64,000 bases of DNA from Lysinibacillus capsici (GCF_003367505.1 NZ_PXXX01000008.1:1-64000); one strand, 5' to 3'. Shown: positions 12,447-23,142, counted from the first letter of the stretch. The notes: generated by a model from the sequence alone, not told the origin. Numbers and translations are program-made.

Positions 12447-13243
12447 AACAACTTACGCAAATAGGCGCAACAACACAAGAAGCGATCTCATTGGCGTTAC
12501 AGAAACTTGGCAAAACCCGTGAACAAGTAGATGTTGAAGTTTTACAAGAAGGTAAAAAAGGATTTTTAGGTTTTGGTGCACGTTCTGCAGAGGTACGTGT
12601 AACAGTAAAAGAAGTTCAGGTTCCGACAATTGAAAGCGACAATGCGCAATTGCAGGTAGTAACTCAATTATATGAACCAATAGAAGTAGATGATGTTGAA
12701 ACACTAAGTTCACAAGTTTCTGAACAACCAAGTGAAATGGAAGAAGTTCAACAAGTCGTTAAAGAACAAGATGAGGATGGAGACTTAGCAAATCCAATTG
12801 AAGAGGCAAAGGCTTATTTAAGTAATATCGCTGAACAATTGGCTATTCATGATCTTGAGATTGCTACGACACGCGAAGGGAAATATGTATTATTTCAACT
12901 AAAAAGTGAGAAAGCTGCCCTGCTTATAGGGAAACGAGGTCAAACATTAAATTCCTTACAGCAATTAACACAACTCGTATTAAATAAAAGCGCAAAGCAG
13001 TTCTTAATGGTGAAACTAGATGTAGAAAACTATCGCGAGCGTCGACAAGTAGCTTTAGAATTACTTGCGGATCGAATGGCGGATAAGGCATTACGCTTAA
13101 ATCAACGTGTGGCATTTGAACCAATGCCGTCTTACGAACGAAAGATAATTCATAATCAATTAGCAAATCGTCTAGATCTTGAAACGTATTCAGAAGGTAC
13201 GGAGCCTAATCGTTATTTAGTAATAGAACCCGTAAAAAAATAA
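12443..13243 (+). CDS. jag: RNA-binding protein Jag (KhpB/EloR family)
   Basis: This 266-residue protein has an N-terminal Jag domain (about residues 1-55, with GKKGFLGFG), an acidic Glu/Gln-rich linker, a KH domain (GKRGQTLNSLQQL) and a C-terminal R3H domain (PMPSYERKIIHNQL). The family binds RNA and affects cell elongation and division. Translation is coupled to yidC through the GTGA overlap. Confidence 0.95.
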   Translation: MKQLTQIGATTQEAISLALQKLGKTREQVDVEVLQEGKKGFLGFGARSAEVRVTVKEVQVPTIESDNAQLQVVTQLYEPIEVDDVETLSSQVSEQPSEMEEVQQVVKEQDEDGDLANPIEEAKAYLSNIAEQLAIHDLEIATTREGKYVLFQLKSEKAALLIGKRGQTLNSLQQLTQLVLNKSAKQFLMVKLDVENYRERRQVALELLADRMADKALRLNQRVAFEPMPSYERKIIHNQLANRLDLETYSEGTEPNRYLVIEPVKK

Positions 13244-13283
13244 TTAGACTGTTTCACATAATCATACAGACAATATATTTTGA

Positions 13284-13320
13284 AAGGTCATTTTATCTTT
13301 TAGATAAAATGACCTTTTTT
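13284..13320 (+). terminator. intrinsic terminator after jag
   Basis: A 14-bp stem AAGGTCATTTTATC/GATAAAATGACCTT is followed by T residues. Confidence 0.9.
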
Positions 13321-13370
13321 AATGAAACGTAGCAAATTTTGTCGAAAATATGATTAGCGAAAAATTGATT

Positions 13371-13474
13371 TTATCCACATTTGGAAATGATCCTTACTTT
13401 AGATTTTGCTGAAAATATGTTAGTCTAAGGTGTTAGTAAGTATTGGTCGGTTTTGATTATCCACATGTGGATAA
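13371..13474. promoter_or_regulatory. DnaA boxes upstream of mnmE, including a back-to-back pair
   Basis: A perfect box TTATCCACA lies at 13371-13379. Two more are fused head to head at 13457-13474 as the 18-bp palindrome TTATCCACATGTGGATAA, ending 18 bases before the mnmE start. This position would allow DnaA to affect mnmE transcription; binding is inferred. Confidence 0.75.
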
Positions 13475-13492
13475 CGTTGAGGAGGTCATTAA

Positions 13493-14878
13493 ATGGAGTT
13501 CGATACAATTGCTGCGATATCCACACCGATGGGTGAAGGTGCCATAGCCATCGTTCGTTTAAGTGGAGACGAGGCTGTGACGATTGCAGACAAAATATTC
13601 AAATCACCCGGGGGAAAAAGTTTAACAACCAAAGATTCGCACACTATTCATTATGGACATTTAGTCGATCCTAAAACTAATGAGGTAGTAGAGGAAGTAA
13701 TGCTATCGCTGATGCGTGGGCCAAAAACATTCACACGTGAGGATGTAGTTGAAATAAACTGTCATGGTGGATTAGTTTCAGTCAAACGCGTGTTGCAACT
13801 TGCTTTAACAAATGGAGCAAGGTTAGCTGAGCCAGGTGAATTCACAAAACGTGCCTTTTTAAACGGACGTATTGATTTATCACAGGCTGAAGCAGTAATG
13901 GATTTGATAAGAGCTAAAACAGATCGTGCGATGAATGTGGCTCTGGGTCAAATGGATGGAAAATTATCGAGACTTATTGGTGATTTGCGCCAAGCTTTAC
14001 TAGAGACATTAGCCCAAGTAGAGGTTAATATAGATTATCCAGAGTATGATGATGTAGAAGAAATGACTGTACCTGTATTAGTAGAGAAATGTACATGGGT
14101 AAAAAATGAAATTATAAAACTTTTGCAAACATCTTCTCAAGGAAAAATTTTACGTGAGGGATTATCAACAGTTATTTTAGGTCGTCCGAATGTAGGGAAA
14201 TCTTCACTATTAAATAGCTTAGTACAAGAAAATAAGGCCATAGTGACAGATATTGCAGGGACTACTCGTGATATTATAGAGGAGTACGTCAATGTCCGAG
14301 GTGTTCCACTTCGTTTAGTGGATACAGCGGGTATTCGGGAAACAGAAGATATTGTTGAACGAATTGGAGTAGAACGCTCACGGGAAGCTCTTCGTGGAGC
14401 TGATTTAATTCTGTTTGTATTAAACTATGCAGATGAATTAACTGCTGAGGATGAGCGTCTATTCGAAACAATTGAAGCGATGGATTACATCGTTATTGTC
14501 AATAAAACAGATTTACCGCAAAAAATTGATTTGGCTCGTGTCAAGGAATTAGCTGGTGACCATCGCATTGTAACAACTTCTCTGCTACAAGAGGAAGGTA
14601 TTACAGAGCTAGAAGAAGCCATTGCTGCATTGTTCTTTGAGGGACAAATCGAAGCGGGCGATTTAACATATGTTTCAAACGCAAGACATATTGCCCTTCT
14701 ACACCAAGCACAAGCAACGGTAGAAGATGCAATAGCAGCTGCACAGGATGGTGTACCAGTTGATATGGTACAAATTGATGTAACAAGAACATGGGAAATA
14801 CTTGGCGAAATCATTGGTGATACTGTTCAAGAAAGCCTCATCAATCAACTATTTTCTCAGTTCTGTTTAGGAAAATAA
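13493..14878 (+). CDS. mnmE: tRNA modification GTPase MnmE
   Basis: With MnmG this GTPase makes the 5-carboxymethylaminomethyl modification of wobble uridine in tRNA. The 461 residues contain an N-terminal tetrahydrofolate-binding domain, a helical domain and an inserted G domain. The G domain has [18 protein letters not shown] and NKTD, and the protein ends in the conserved CLGK with the functional Cys. GAGGAGG precedes the ATG. mnmG follows after 27 bases. Confidence 0.97.
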   Translation: MEFDTIAAISTPMGEGAIAIVRLSGDEAVTIADKIFKSPGGKSLTTKDSHTIHYGHLVDPKTNEVVEEVMLSLMRGPKTFTREDVVEINCHGGLVSVKRVLQLALTNGARLAEPGEFTKRAFLNGRIDLSQAEAVMDLIRAKTDRAMNVALGQMDGKLSRLIGDLRQALLETLAQVEVNIDYPEYDDVEEMTVPVLVEKCTWVKNEIIKLLQTSSQGKILREGLSTVILGRPNVGKSSLLNSLVQENKAIVTDIAGTTRDIIEEYVNVRGVPLRLVDTAGIRETEDIVERIGVERSREALRGADLILFVLNYADELTAEDERLFETIEAMDYIVIVNKTDLPQKIDLARVKELAGDHRIVTTSLLQEEGITELEEAIAALFFEGQIEAGDLTYVSNARHIALLHQAQATVEDAIAAAQDGVPVDMVQIDVTRTWEILGEIIGDTVQESLINQLFSQFCLGK

Positions 14879-14905
14879 TTTTCAGAAAGAAAGGAAGGTA
14901 CGAGC

Positions 14906-16798
14906 ATGCCAACAAAATATGAGGCAGGCACGTTTGATGTGATTGTGATTGGTGCTGGTCATGCAGGTTCAGAAGCTGCACATGCCGCAGCTAAAATGGG
15001 TGCTAACACATTAATGCTAACAATCAATTTAGATATGATTGCATTTATGCCATGTAATCCATCTATTGGTGGTCCTGCCAAAGGAATTGTCGTACGTGAG
15101 ATTGACGCTTTAGGAGGCGTCATGGGGAAAGTGATAGATAAAACGCATATTCAAATGCGAATGTTGAATACAGGGAAAGGCCCAGCTGTACGTGCATTGC
15201 GCGCACAAGCGGACAAAGTTTTGTATCAGCAAGAAATGAAACGAGTATTAGAAGAAACACCAAACTTAACAATCCATCAAGGGATGGTTGAAGAGTTAAT
15301 TATTGAGGATGGGGAAGTAAAAGGGGTCATTACACAAATTGGTGCCGTTTATCGTGCTAAAACAGTTGTCGTGACAACAGGTACTTTCCTACGTGGTGAA
15401 ATCATTATTGGTGATATTAAATATTCAAGTGGTCCTAATAACCAACAACCGTCAATTCGCTTAGCTGATAATTTAAAAGAGCTAGGTTTTGATCTAGTTC
15501 GATTTAAAACAGGTACACCACCACGTGTGAATAATCGAACAATAGATTATGACAAAACAGAGATTCAACCAGGTGATGATGTTCCACGTGCATTTAGTTT
15601 TGAAACGACTGAATTCATCATGGATCAGCTACCTTGCTGGTTAACATATACAAGCCCTGAAACTCATGAAATTATTGAAGCAAATTTACATCTTTCACCG
15701 ATGTATTCAGGGATGATTAAAGGGACAGGTCCACGTTATTGCCCATCTATTGAAGATAAAGTTGTACGTTTTAATGATAAGCCAAGACACCAAATCTTCT
15801 TAGAGCCAGAAGGCCGCAATACACGTGAGGTTTATGTTCAAGGTTTGTCAACAAGCCTACCAGAGCATGTTCAAACACGTTTACTAAAATCTATACCTGG
15901 CTTAGAGAATGCGGAAATGATGCGCGCTGGTTATGCTATTGAATACGATTCAATTGTGCCAACACAACTATGGCCAACTTTAGAAACAAAACGTATTAAA
16001 GGCTTATATACAGCGGGTCAAATCAACGGCACATCTGGCTATGAAGAAGCTGCCGCGCAAGGCTTAATGGCGGGCATGAATGCTGCTGCTAATGTACTAG
16101 GTAAAGACGAATTAATTTTGAGCCGTTCGGATGCTTATATTGGCGTTTTGATCGATGACCTAGTGACAAAAGGAACAAATGAGCCATATCGTTTATTAAC
16201 ATCTCGTGCAGAATATCGTTTACTATTACGTCACGATAATGCAGATCTACGATTAGTAGAGTTAGCTTACAATATGGGGATGATTCCACAAGAAAGATAT
16301 GCTAGTTTCAATGAGAAAAAAGAGCTGATTGAAAATGAAATTGCACGTCTTCGTGAAGTCATTATTAAGCCAAATGAAGCGACACAATCTGTTATTCGTT
16401 CTGTTGGTGGTAGTGAATTAAAAGACGGTATACGTGGTGCAGACTTATTAAAACGCCCTGAAATGCACTATGAGTTAATCTCTTCTTTAATTCCGGCAGA
16501 AATCGAATTGGCGGATGAAGTGAAAGAACAAATTGAAATCCAGCTTAAATATGAAGGCTATATCGAAAAAGCATTGCAACAGGTAGAGAAACTACACAAA
16601 ATGGAAAATAAAAAAATTCCTGAGAATATTGATTACGATGCTATTTCAGGTTTAGCAACAGAAGCGCGTCAAAAATTAAAACAAGTTACACCTCTATCTA
16701 TTGCGCAAGCCTCTCGTATTTCTGGTGTTAATCCAGCTGATATTTCAATTCTGCTTGTTTATATTGAACAAGGTAAAATTGCGAAAGTAAGCAGCTGA
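14906..16798 (+). CDS. mnmG: tRNA uridine modification enzyme MnmG (GidA)
   Basis: This FAD-dependent partner of MnmE is 630 residues. The Rossmann FAD motif [19 protein letters not shown] is near the N-terminus, followed by the [11 protein letters not shown] signature; [20 protein letters not shown] matches the C-terminal part of the FAD site. It is the second gene of the mnmE-mnmG unit. Confidence 0.97.
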   Translation: MPTKYEAGTFDVIVIGAGHAGSEAAHAAAKMGANTLMLTINLDMIAFMPCNPSIGGPAKGIVVREIDALGGVMGKVIDKTHIQMRMLNTGKGPAVRALRAQADKVLYQQEMKRVLEETPNLTIHQGMVEELIIEDGEVKGVITQIGAVYRAKTVVVTTGTFLRGEIIIGDIKYSSGPNNQQPSIRLADNLKELGFDLVRFKTGTPPRVNNRTIDYDKTEIQPGDDVPRAFSFETTEFIMDQLPCWLTYTSPETHEIIEANLHLSPMYSGMIKGTGPRYCPSIEDKVVRFNDKPRHQIFLEPEGRNTREVYVQGLSTSLPEHVQTRLLKSIPGLENAEMMRAGYAIEYDSIVPTQLWPTLETKRIKGLYTAGQINGTSGYEEAAAQGLMAGMNAAANVLGKDELILSRSDAYIGVLIDDLVTKGTNEPYRLLTSRAEYRLLLRHDNADLRLVELAYNMGMIPQERYASFNEKKELIENEIARLREVIIKPNEATQSVIRSVGGSELKDGIRGADLLKRPEMHYELISSLIPAEIELADEVKEQIEIQLKYEGYIEKALQQVEKLHKMENKKIPENIDYDAISGLATEARQKLKQVTPLSIAQASRISGVNPADISILLVYIEQGKIAKVSS

Positions 16799-16826
16799 TC
16801 ATCAACAACAGTAAAGTGAATAAGAG

Positions 16827-16858
16827 GCGGGCATACCATTGTGCCCGCTTCCTATTTT
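16827..16858 (+). terminator. probable terminator after mnmG
   Basis: The GC-rich stem GCGGGCA/TGCCCGC is followed by an interrupted T run, so it may be leaky and allow readthrough into rsmG. Confidence 0.6.
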
Positions 16859-16913
16859 TAAAGCTATACTATTAGTTGGAGTTGTATAGCTAGATCAACA
16901 AAGGAGACTTTAC

Positions 16914-17630
16914 ATGAACGAACAACAATTTATTGAGGCTCTGAAAGAGAAAGGTATCGAACTTTCTGATATACAGATTGCTCAATTTAAAAAGTATTTT
17001 GAATTACTTGTTGAGTGGAATGAAAAGATGAATTTAACTGCCATTACAGATTTAGAAGGCGTGTATTTAAAGCATTTCTTCGATTCGATTAGTCCTTCAT
17101 TTTACTTTGATTTTTCAAAAGTCATAACTGTTTGTGATGTTGGAGCAGGAGCTGGTTTCCCAAGTATCCCAATTAAAATCTGTTTCCCACATTTACAAGT
17201 TACAATTGTCGACTCCTTAAATAAAAGAATTACCTTTTTAAATCATTTAAGTGATGAGTTACAATTAGAGAATATGCATTTTGTACATGCTCGCGCGGAA
17301 GAGTTTGGCCAAAATTTAAAATACCGCGAACAATTTGATGTGGTAACAGCACGAGCTGTAGCTCGTTTATCCGTTCTAGCAGAGTTATGTGTACCTTTAG
17401 CGAAACAAGATGGATATTTTGTTGCTTTAAAAGCCGCAGCTGGGGCAGAAGAACTAAAGGATGCTAAAAAAGCTTTAACAACATTGGGTGTTAAACTGAG
17501 AGAGGAATTTTCTTTCAAGCTACCTGTTGAAGAAAGTGAACGCATTTTATATATATTTGATAAAATAAAAGGAACACCGAAAAAATATCCGCGTAAGCCA
17601 GGTGTACCAAATAAAACACCGATTCAATAA
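16914..17630 (+). CDS. rsmG: 16S rRNA (guanine527-N7)-methyltransferase
   Basis: RsmG (GidB) methylates G527 of 16S rRNA. The 238 residues contain the SAM-binding motif [17 protein letters not shown], the downstream [11 protein letters not shown] and [16 protein letters not shown] precedes the ATG. Loss of the enzyme gives low-level streptomycin resistance in related species. Confidence 0.96.
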   Translation: MNEQQFIEALKEKGIELSDIQIAQFKKYFELLVEWNEKMNLTAITDLEGVYLKHFFDSISPSFYFDFSKVITVCDVGAGAGFPSIPIKICFPHLQVTIVDSLNKRITFLNHLSDELQLENMHFVHARAEEFGQNLKYREQFDVVTARAVARLSVLAELCVPLAKQDGYFVALKAAAGAEELKDAKKALTTLGVKLREEFSFKLPVEESERILYIFDKIKGTPKKYPRKPGVPNKTPIQ

Positions 17631-17634
17631 TTAG

Positions 17635-17650
17635 TGTTTCATGTGAAACT
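17635..17650. promoter_or_regulatory. degenerate parS-like palindrome before noc
   Basis: TGTTTCATGTGAAACT keeps both arms of the parS palindrome but has T in place of C at the centre and a changed last base. It sits just after rsmG and before noc. A true ParB site is possible but weaker than the one in spo0J. Confidence 0.45.
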
Positions 17651-17809
17651 TCTCAAAGTGGAAAATATTTTTTCTATTTTGAGCATACATACTAGTTATG
17701 GATGGTTCACGCAAAAGACATCTATGAACTATATACATTTAAAGAAATATAATAAATAATAATAGAATGACACAGAGCAAGATAGTTACTTAAAGGTGGT
17801 GCCACTTGG

Positions 17810-18709
17810 ATGAAAAGTCCTTTTTCACGTTTTTTTGGAGGCGGAAGTAAAACAGAGCCTATTGTGAAAAATGAAGTAGAACAAGCAGAGGCGGTTCATG
17901 CAGCGGAAGAAGTCATAAAGTTGCCTATTGATCAAATTGTACCTAACCGTTTTCAGCCACGTACTATTTTTGATGATGAAAAAATTGAAGAATTATCAAG
18001 AACCATTCATACACATGGTGTGATTCAGCCAATTGTTGTACGTAAAATATCAGACAATCAATATGAAATTATCGCTGGTGAGCGTCGTTATCGAGCGATG
18101 AAAAAGCTACAATGGACAGAAGTCCCTGCTATTGTACGTAATTTAACTGATAAGGAAACAGCATCTATTGCGTTAATAGAGAACTTGCAGCGTGAGGAGT
18201 TAACTGCTATTGAAGAAGCGGTAGCCTATCAAAAATTATTAGAGCTTCATGAGCTAACACAGGAAGCTCTTGCCCAAAGACTTGGAAAAGGACAATCCAC
18301 TGTAGCCAACAAATTACGTTTATTAAGGCTGCCAGATGAAGTACAGCAAGCTATTTTGAAGCGAAAAATATCTGAACGACATGCACGTGCATTAATTGCT
18401 ATTAAAGATCAACCATTGCAACTAGAAATTTTGCAGCTAGCAATTGAAAATGATTGGAATGTGCGACAGTTAGAGGAGCAAATCCAGGCTATATTACATC
18501 CTATAGTTGATGAGCAGGAAGAATCAATTCCAAAGAAAGCTAAACCGAAACGTAAAGCTATAAGTAAAGATGTACGTATTGCTTTGAATACCATCAAACA
18601 GTCTTTAACGATGGTAACGAAAAGTGGGATTACGGTGAAAACTGAAGAAGAAGATACAGAAGAATACTATCAAATTACAGTGAAGATTCCTAAAAAGAAA
18701 AAAGTGTAA
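17810..18709 (+). CDS. noc: nucleoid occlusion protein Noc
   Basis: Noc is a ParB-like CTPase that binds DNA and membrane and blocks Z-ring assembly over the nucleoid. The 299 residues begin with a basic amphipathic stretch [12 protein letters not shown], matching the membrane-binding N-terminus. The ParB domain shows [14 protein letters not shown] and [11 protein letters not shown], and a helix-turn-helix follows ([20 protein letters not shown]). It is distinguished from the paralogous Spo0J in this window by that N-terminus and its place next to rsmG. Confidence 0.95.
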   Translation: MKSPFSRFFGGGSKTEPIVKNEVEQAEAVHAAEEVIKLPIDQIVPNRFQPRTIFDDEKIEELSRTIHTHGVIQPIVVRKISDNQYEIIAGERRYRAMKKLQWTEVPAIVRNLTDKETASIALIENLQREELTAIEEAVAYQKLLELHELTQEALAQRLGKGQSTVANKLRLLRLPDEVQQAILKRKISERHARALIAIKDQPLQLEILQLAIENDWNVRQLEEQIQAILHPIVDEQEESIPKKAKPKRKAISKDVRIALNTIKQSLTMVTKSGITVKTEEEDTEEYYQITVKIPKKKKV

Positions 18710-18758
18710 TAAATTATTTTAGAAAAATAATTTATGATCAAATTTATCACTGTACAGG

Positions 18759-18798
18759 GGAGATATCTCAGAAGATTAATAGAGATATCTCCTTTTTT
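18759..18798 (+). terminator. intrinsic terminator after noc
   Basis: The stem GGAGATATCTC/GAGATATCTCC is followed by TTTTTT. Confidence 0.9.
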
Positions 18799-18932
18799 GT
18801 ATTTATTCTTAATATTTTATACAACTCTCTTCAAATTTTTTGATAGAATGAAAGTTAGATAGCGGATTAAATAGTGATTTTACAAATGATTTGTCAAAGT
18901 AAACTTTGATAGATGAAAGCAGGTGCTTTTAA

Positions 18933-19694
18933 ATGGGTAGAATTATAGCAATCGCCAATCAAAAGGGTGGCGTAGGTAAAACAACAACTTCGGTCAATTT
19001 GAGCGCTTGCCTAGCATACTTAGGTAAGAAAGTGCTTTTAATTGATACTGATCCGCAGGGGAATACAACAAGTGGACTTGGTATTAATAAAGGAGAAATA
19101 CAGGGTTGTATTTATGATGTGCTCATTGATGATGAAGATGTTCAAAATGTCATTCAAAAAACAAATGTTGAAAATTTATCTATCGTGCCAGCAACTATCT
19201 CACTTGCAGGTGCAGAAATTGAATTGGTTTCGACTATTTCCAGAGAAGTACGTTTAAAACATGCTTTACAAAATGTGAAAGAGGATTTCGATTATATAAT
19301 TATTGACTGTCCACCATCTTTAGGGCTTTTAACAATCAATGCGTTAACAGCTTCAGATGCGCTTATTATTCCTGTACAATGTGAATATTATGCATTGGAA
19401 GGATTAAGTCAATTACTATCAACAGTTCGCCTCGTTCAAAAGCATTTGAATCAACAGCTTTACATCGATGGCGTTTTATTAACAATGCTAGATGCACGCA
19501 CAAACTTAGGCTTACAAGTTATTGAGGAAGTGAAAAAATATTTCCAAGATAAAGTATATAAAACAATAATCCCCCGTAATGTGCGATTAAGTGAGGCACC
19601 AAGTCATGGTCAACCAATCATCACTTATGATGCAAAATCTAGAGGTGCAGAAGTTTATTTAGAGATGGCGAGGGAAGTGATTAAAAATGGCTAA
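18933..19694 (+). CDS. soj: chromosome partitioning ATPase Soj (ParA)
   Basis: This 253-residue ParA/MinD-type ATPase acts with Spo0J in origin segregation and regulates DnaA. The deviant Walker A is KGGVGKTT near residues 11-18; IIDCPPSLG is the Walker B region. It overlaps the start of spo0J by 8 bases. Confidence 0.97.
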   Translation: MGRIIAIANQKGGVGKTTTSVNLSACLAYLGKKVLLIDTDPQGNTTSGLGINKGEIQGCIYDVLIDDEDVQNVIQKTNVENLSIVPATISLAGAEIELVSTISREVRLKHALQNVKEDFDYIIIDCPPSLGLLTINALTASDALIIPVQCEYYALEGLSQLLSTVRLVQKHLNQQLYIDGVLLTMLDARTNLGLQVIEEVKKYFQDKVYKTIIPRNVRLSEAPSHGQPIITYDAKSRGAEVYLEMAREVIKNG

Positions 19695-20535
19695 AGGTCT
19701 AGGAAAGGGTATTGGGGCATTATTTCCAGGAGAGTCTTTAGAACACAGTGGTCAAGTGGAAGAAATCCAATTAGATTTAATTGTTGCGAACCCATTTCAG
19801 CCACGTAAAATTTTCGATGAAGAAAGTTTACAAGAATTAGCTGATTCTATTAAAGAACATGGAATTTTGCAACCAATTGCTGTGCGTAAAAAAGCACGCA
19901 AGTTTGAAATTGTTGCGGGAGAGCGTCGTTACAGAGCTTGTCTATTAGCTGGCCTCGAGGTTATTCCTGTCATTATAAAAGAGCTAACAGATGCACAAAT
20001 GATGGAGCTTGCTATTTTAGAAAATCTCCAACGTGAGGATTTAACTGTTATTGAAGAAGCAGAAGCCTATCAGAGTTTAATGGAAAACTTACATTTAACT
20101 CAGGAAGAGTTATCGAAGCGATTAGGAAAAAGTAGACCACATATTGCCAATCACGTTCGGCTACTGGCATTACCAGAAGATGTACGTAAACTGATGAATG
20201 ATGGAACTTTATCGATGGGGCAAGGACGGGCATTACTCGGCTTAAAAAATAAAAGAAGAATATCAGAAGTGGCTAATAAGGTAATAAATTTAGGATTGAA
20301 CGTACGTCAAGTTGAATTATTAGTGCAAAACTTAAATGAAGAAGTTTCACGTGAAACAATCCCTCCTAAGAAAAAAGATATCTTTGTAACGGCAAAGGAG
20401 TCACAATTACGAGACTACTTTGGAACAAATGTTCAAATAAAGAAAACAAGCAATAAAGGGAAAATAGAAATTGAATTTTATTCTGAAGATGATTTAGAAC
20501 GAATATTGGAAATATTAAACATACAAGAAGAATAA
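19687..20535 (+). CDS. spo0J: chromosome partitioning protein Spo0J (ParB)
   Basis: This 282-residue CTPase clamp loads at parS and spreads, recruiting SMC. The ParB domain contains NPFQPRKIFDEESL and GERRYRACLLAGL, followed by a helix-turn-helix (TQEELSKRLGKSRPHIANHV) and a C-terminal dimer domain. As in B. subtilis, a parS site is embedded in its own coding sequence. Confidence 0.97.
   Translation: MAKGLGKGIGALFPGESLEHSGQVEEIQLDLIVANPFQPRKIFDEESLQELADSIKEHGILQPIAVRKKARKFEIVAGERRYRACLLAGLEVIPVIIKELTDAQMMELAILENLQREDLTVIEEAEAYQSLMENLHLTQEELSKRLGKSRPHIANHVRLLALPEDVRKLMNDGTLSMGQGRALLGLKNKRRISEVANKVINLGLNVRQVELLVQNLNEEVSRETIPPKKKDIFVTAKESQLRDYFGTNVQIKKTSNKGKIEIEFYSEDDLERILEILNIQEE
20343..20358. 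promoter_or_regulatory. parS: parS site inside spo0J
   Basis: AGTTTCACGTGAAACA matches 15 of 16 bases of the B. subtilis consensus and lies at the conserved location within spo0J. Confidence 0.9.
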
Positions 20536-20558
20536 AATAATATTTCTATAACTTAATC

Positions 20559-20595
20559 AGAGCGCCAAGCAAATAGGCGCTCTCTATTTTTTAGA
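20559..20595 (+). terminator. intrinsic terminator after spo0J
   Basis: The stem AGAGCGCC/GGCGCTCT is followed by CTATTTTTT. Confidence 0.85.
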
Positions 20596-20613
20596 GAGAA
20601 AGAAGGCTTAAGT

Positions 20614-21327
20614 GTGGTATTACTAGGGGCATTAATAAATGCTGTGTTAATTATAGTAGGAGCATTAGTAGGGCGCATTTTTAAAAATCTTCCTGAATCT
20701 ATGAAATCTACGGTTCTTTCTATTATTGGTTTAGCCGTCACATTATTAGGGATAAAAATGGGCTTTGAAAGTGATAATTTTATTATATTGGTAGTAAGTT
20801 TAGTGGTAGGTACAGTAATAGGTGAGTGGTTAGATTTAGATAAACAAATGAATCGTCTAGGTAAATGGGTAGAGAGTTTATTTCGTACAAAACGGGATGA
20901 CCAAAATCAAATTAGCATAGCAGAGGGCTTTGTAACTGCCTCCCTAATTTTTGTTGTAGGATCAATGGCTGTTATAGGTGCTCTTGATAGTGGTCTTCGT
21001 AATGATCATAATGTACTCATTACTAAAGGATTAATAGATGGATTTACATCCATTATTCTAGCCTCGACATTAGGTATAGGTGTAATGCTATCCGCTGTAC
21101 CTGTCTTTGTTTATCAAGGATTAATAGCTCTTTTTGCAGGTGTTATAAGTTCCTTTATCCCTGATGCCGCACTACAAATGTTCATTACAGAAATGACAGC
21201 TGTTGGCGGGGTTATGATTATGGCAATAGGGTTAAACATTGCAGGCTTAGCTAAGATCAAAGCTGCTAACTTGCTTCCAGGTATCGTCATTGTTGGTATT
21301 ATGGTGGCTATCTTCTACATTTTTTAG
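20614..21327 (+). CDS. DUF554 family membrane protein
   Basis: This 237-residue protein is almost wholly hydrophobic with about six to seven predicted membrane segments. It begins GALINAVLIIVGALVGRIF and has conserved glycine-rich turns (LDSGLRNDH, GLIDGFTS), as in the DUF554/YdfK family. The function is not known. It starts with GTG after GAAAGAAGG. Its 3' end overlaps the convergent yyaC gene by about 80 bases. Confidence 0.85.
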   Translation: MVLLGALINAVLIIVGALVGRIFKNLPESMKSTVLSIIGLAVTLLGIKMGFESDNFIILVVSLVVGTVIGEWLDLDKQMNRLGKWVESLFRTKRDDQNQISIAEGFVTASLIFVVGSMAVIGALDSGLRNDHNVLITKGLIDGFTSIILASTLGIGVMLSAVPVFVYQGLIALFAGVISSFIPDAALQMFITEMTAVGGVMIMAIGLNIAGLAKIKAANLLPGIVIVGIMVAIFYIF

Positions 21328-21879
21328 TGAATAACGATGAGCAGCCAGTAATAATGCTCTTGAAAGCTTTTCAGCCATTGCATAAGAAATATGAAGTCTG
21401 GTATTTTGTAAAACAAGCATTTCCATAAAGCCTCCAATATTGACGATTCCTTTCACGGAAATGTCTCCAATTGGGGGTAATTCTTTTTTTACAGCTTTTC
21501 CAGGGAAAATGGGTCCACTTTGAACTGAAATATGACCAACATTTTGCTCACTGCCGAGACAGGCATCAATCGCAATAATGAATGGTTTTGTAGTATGATT
21601 GTGTAGCTGTTGCATTGTAGAATCTAGGTTTAGAGCATGTAAAGGGTCTTCTAAGGAACCTACAATTTCATAAGGAAAGCTAACAGATTTTTTTAAAAAG
21701 CTACCAGTTAATGGACCAAGTGTATCACCCGTACATCGGTCACTGCCAATACAACAAAAAATTAGTCTTTCATGATGAAACGGTATATGTTCTAAAAATA
21801 ATGTACTTAATTGCCAAACAGCATTTTTACTCTCATGATGAAGGGAATAAGGTAGTAACAAATTTGGTATAGTATTCAT
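21247..21879 (-). CDS. yyaC: spore protease-like protein YyaC
   Basis: This is a sporulation-associated protein of the YyaC family, structurally related to the germination protease GPR. GSDRCTGDTLGPLTG and IAIDACLGS are the family blocks. The ATG at 21879 is preferred because AAAGTGAG lies 8 bases upstream; a TTG at 21918 would add 13 residues including that site. It is one of the few minus-strand genes right of oriC and supports a spore-forming host. Confidence 0.88.
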   Translation of the reverse strand: MNTIPNLLLPYSLHHESKNAVWQLSTLFLEHIPFHHERLIFCCIGSDRCTGDTLGPLTGSFLKKSVSFPYEIVGSLEDPLHALNLDSTMQQLHNHTTKPFIIAIDACLGSEQNVGHISVQSGPIFPGKAVKKELPPIGDISVKGIVNIGGFMEMLVLQNTRLHISYAMAEKLSRALLLAAHRYSLKNVEDSHHNTNNDDTWKQVSSFDLS

Positions 21880-21970
21880 AAAAAAACTCACTTTCTTTTT
21901 ATTTTTAGAAGTGCTCAATTTTTATGCAGTATACGCAAATTTTTAGCAAGTTATTCAAGAGGTGGTAATG

Positions 21971-22843
21971 ATGGAAAAGAATAAAAAGTTAATGGAAAAA
22001 TACTGGGACAAGCTCACATCTGAGGATCTTTGGGAAAAGGTTATTGATGCATCTATAGAAATTTTGCTCATTCTATTAGTATCGTGGATCGCTGTAAGAT
22101 TAGGTAAAAAATTTATTAAAAAGGTGTTTTTAATCCGTATGCGTTCACCATTGAGCCACTCAGAGCGACGCCAACGAACAATTTCAAGATTATTACAAAG
22201 CGTGATTTCCTATGTCGTTTATTTCTCTGCAATCATTGGTATACTTTCTTCCTTAAATATAAAGGTAGCAGGTTTATTAGCGGGTGCAGGAATTGTTGGT
22301 TTAGCAATAGGTTTTGGTGCTCAAAGCTTAGTAAAGGATGTTATTACTGGATTCTTTATTATTTTTGAAGACCAGTTTGGTGTAGGGGATTATATAAAAA
22401 TAAATGCTGCAGAAGGTACAGTTGTAGAAATTGGCTTACGTACAACAAAAATTAATGGTGCTACTGGTGAACAGTTCATCATTCCCAATGGTGCCATAGG
22501 CGAAGTCGTCAATTATTCTGTTAACAACTCCAAAATCTTTATAGATTTACAAATGGCCACGGATGCTGATTTTGAGAAAGCAGAAGGGGTTATTAATAAG
22601 TATTTAGAGACATTGCCTAAGATGCATAAAGAATTAATTGCAGCTCCGGTATTTCTAGGTGTGCAAAATGTTAAAGGGACAGAAGTAACCATTCGTATAG
22701 CTGCTGAAACATTACCGCAGCAACAATATGGAGTAGCACGTACCATACGCCGCGATATTACGAAACTCTTTGAAGAAAATAATATACCAATGGTCTATCC
22801 AAAAATGATGTTCTATGGCAAAGATGAGGGGAGAAGTGTGTAA
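21971..22843 (+). CDS. small-conductance mechanosensitive channel, MscS family
   Basis: This protein of about 290 residues has three N-terminal membrane helices. The last is rich in Gly and Ala (AGAGIVGLAIGFGAQ), the TM3 pore helix pattern of MscS. The beta domain that follows shows FGVGDYIKINAAEGTVVEIGLRTT in separate segments. It likely protects against hypo-osmotic shock. GAGGTGG precedes tandem ATG codons at 21968 and 21971. The next gene starts one base after the stop. Confidence 0.93.
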   Translation: MEKNKKLMEKYWDKLTSEDLWEKVIDASIEILLILLVSWIAVRLGKKFIKKVFLIRMRSPLSHSERRQRTISRLLQSVISYVVYFSAIIGILSSLNIKVAGLLAGAGIVGLAIGFGAQSLVKDVITGFFIIFEDQFGVGDYIKINAAEGTVVEIGLRTTKINGATGEQFIIPNGAIGEVVNYSVNNSKIFIDLQMATDADFEKAEGVINKYLETLPKMHKELIAAPVFLGVQNVKGTEVTIRIAAETLPQQQYGVARTIRRDITKLFEENNIPMVYPKMMFYGKDEGRSV

Positions 22844-22844
22844 G

Positions 22845-23045
22845 ATGGAGGCAAAAAAATTTGGTTTAAACGATATTGTTGAAATGAAAAAACAACATCC
22901 ATGCGGTACTAATAAATGGAAAATTATTCGTATGGGGGCGGATGTACGTATCAAATGCGAAGGATGTCAGCATAGTGTCATGATTCCACGTCGTGAATTT
23001 GAGAAAAAAATGAAAAAGGTTTTATTTTCTGCGGAAGAGTCGTAA
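22845..23045 (+). CDS. DUF951 family protein (YyzM-like)
   Basis: This 66-residue protein of the DUF951 family contains IVEMKKQHPCGTNKW and the motif IKCEGCQHSVMIPR. The conserved Cys residues (CG and CEGC) suggest metal or nucleic-acid binding. The function is unknown. It is translationally linked to the MscS gene and precedes ychF, as in B. subtilis. Confidence 0.9.
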   Translation: MEAKKFGLNDIVEMKKQHPCGTNKWKIIRMGADVRIKCEGCQHSVMIPRREFEKKMKKVLFSAEES

Positions 23046-23142
23046 CATCAGGCATATTAGACTTTTTCTGGGTGAATCAATATAATAGATAAGGTTATAA
23101 GAGAGAAAATTTGAACTGAGTATAGAAAGGTTGTGTCCATCC

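Noticed and set aside
15585-15600. Possible parS in mnmG (TGTTCCACGTGCATTT)
   Set aside because: Only one arm fits the consensus; the other is not complementary.
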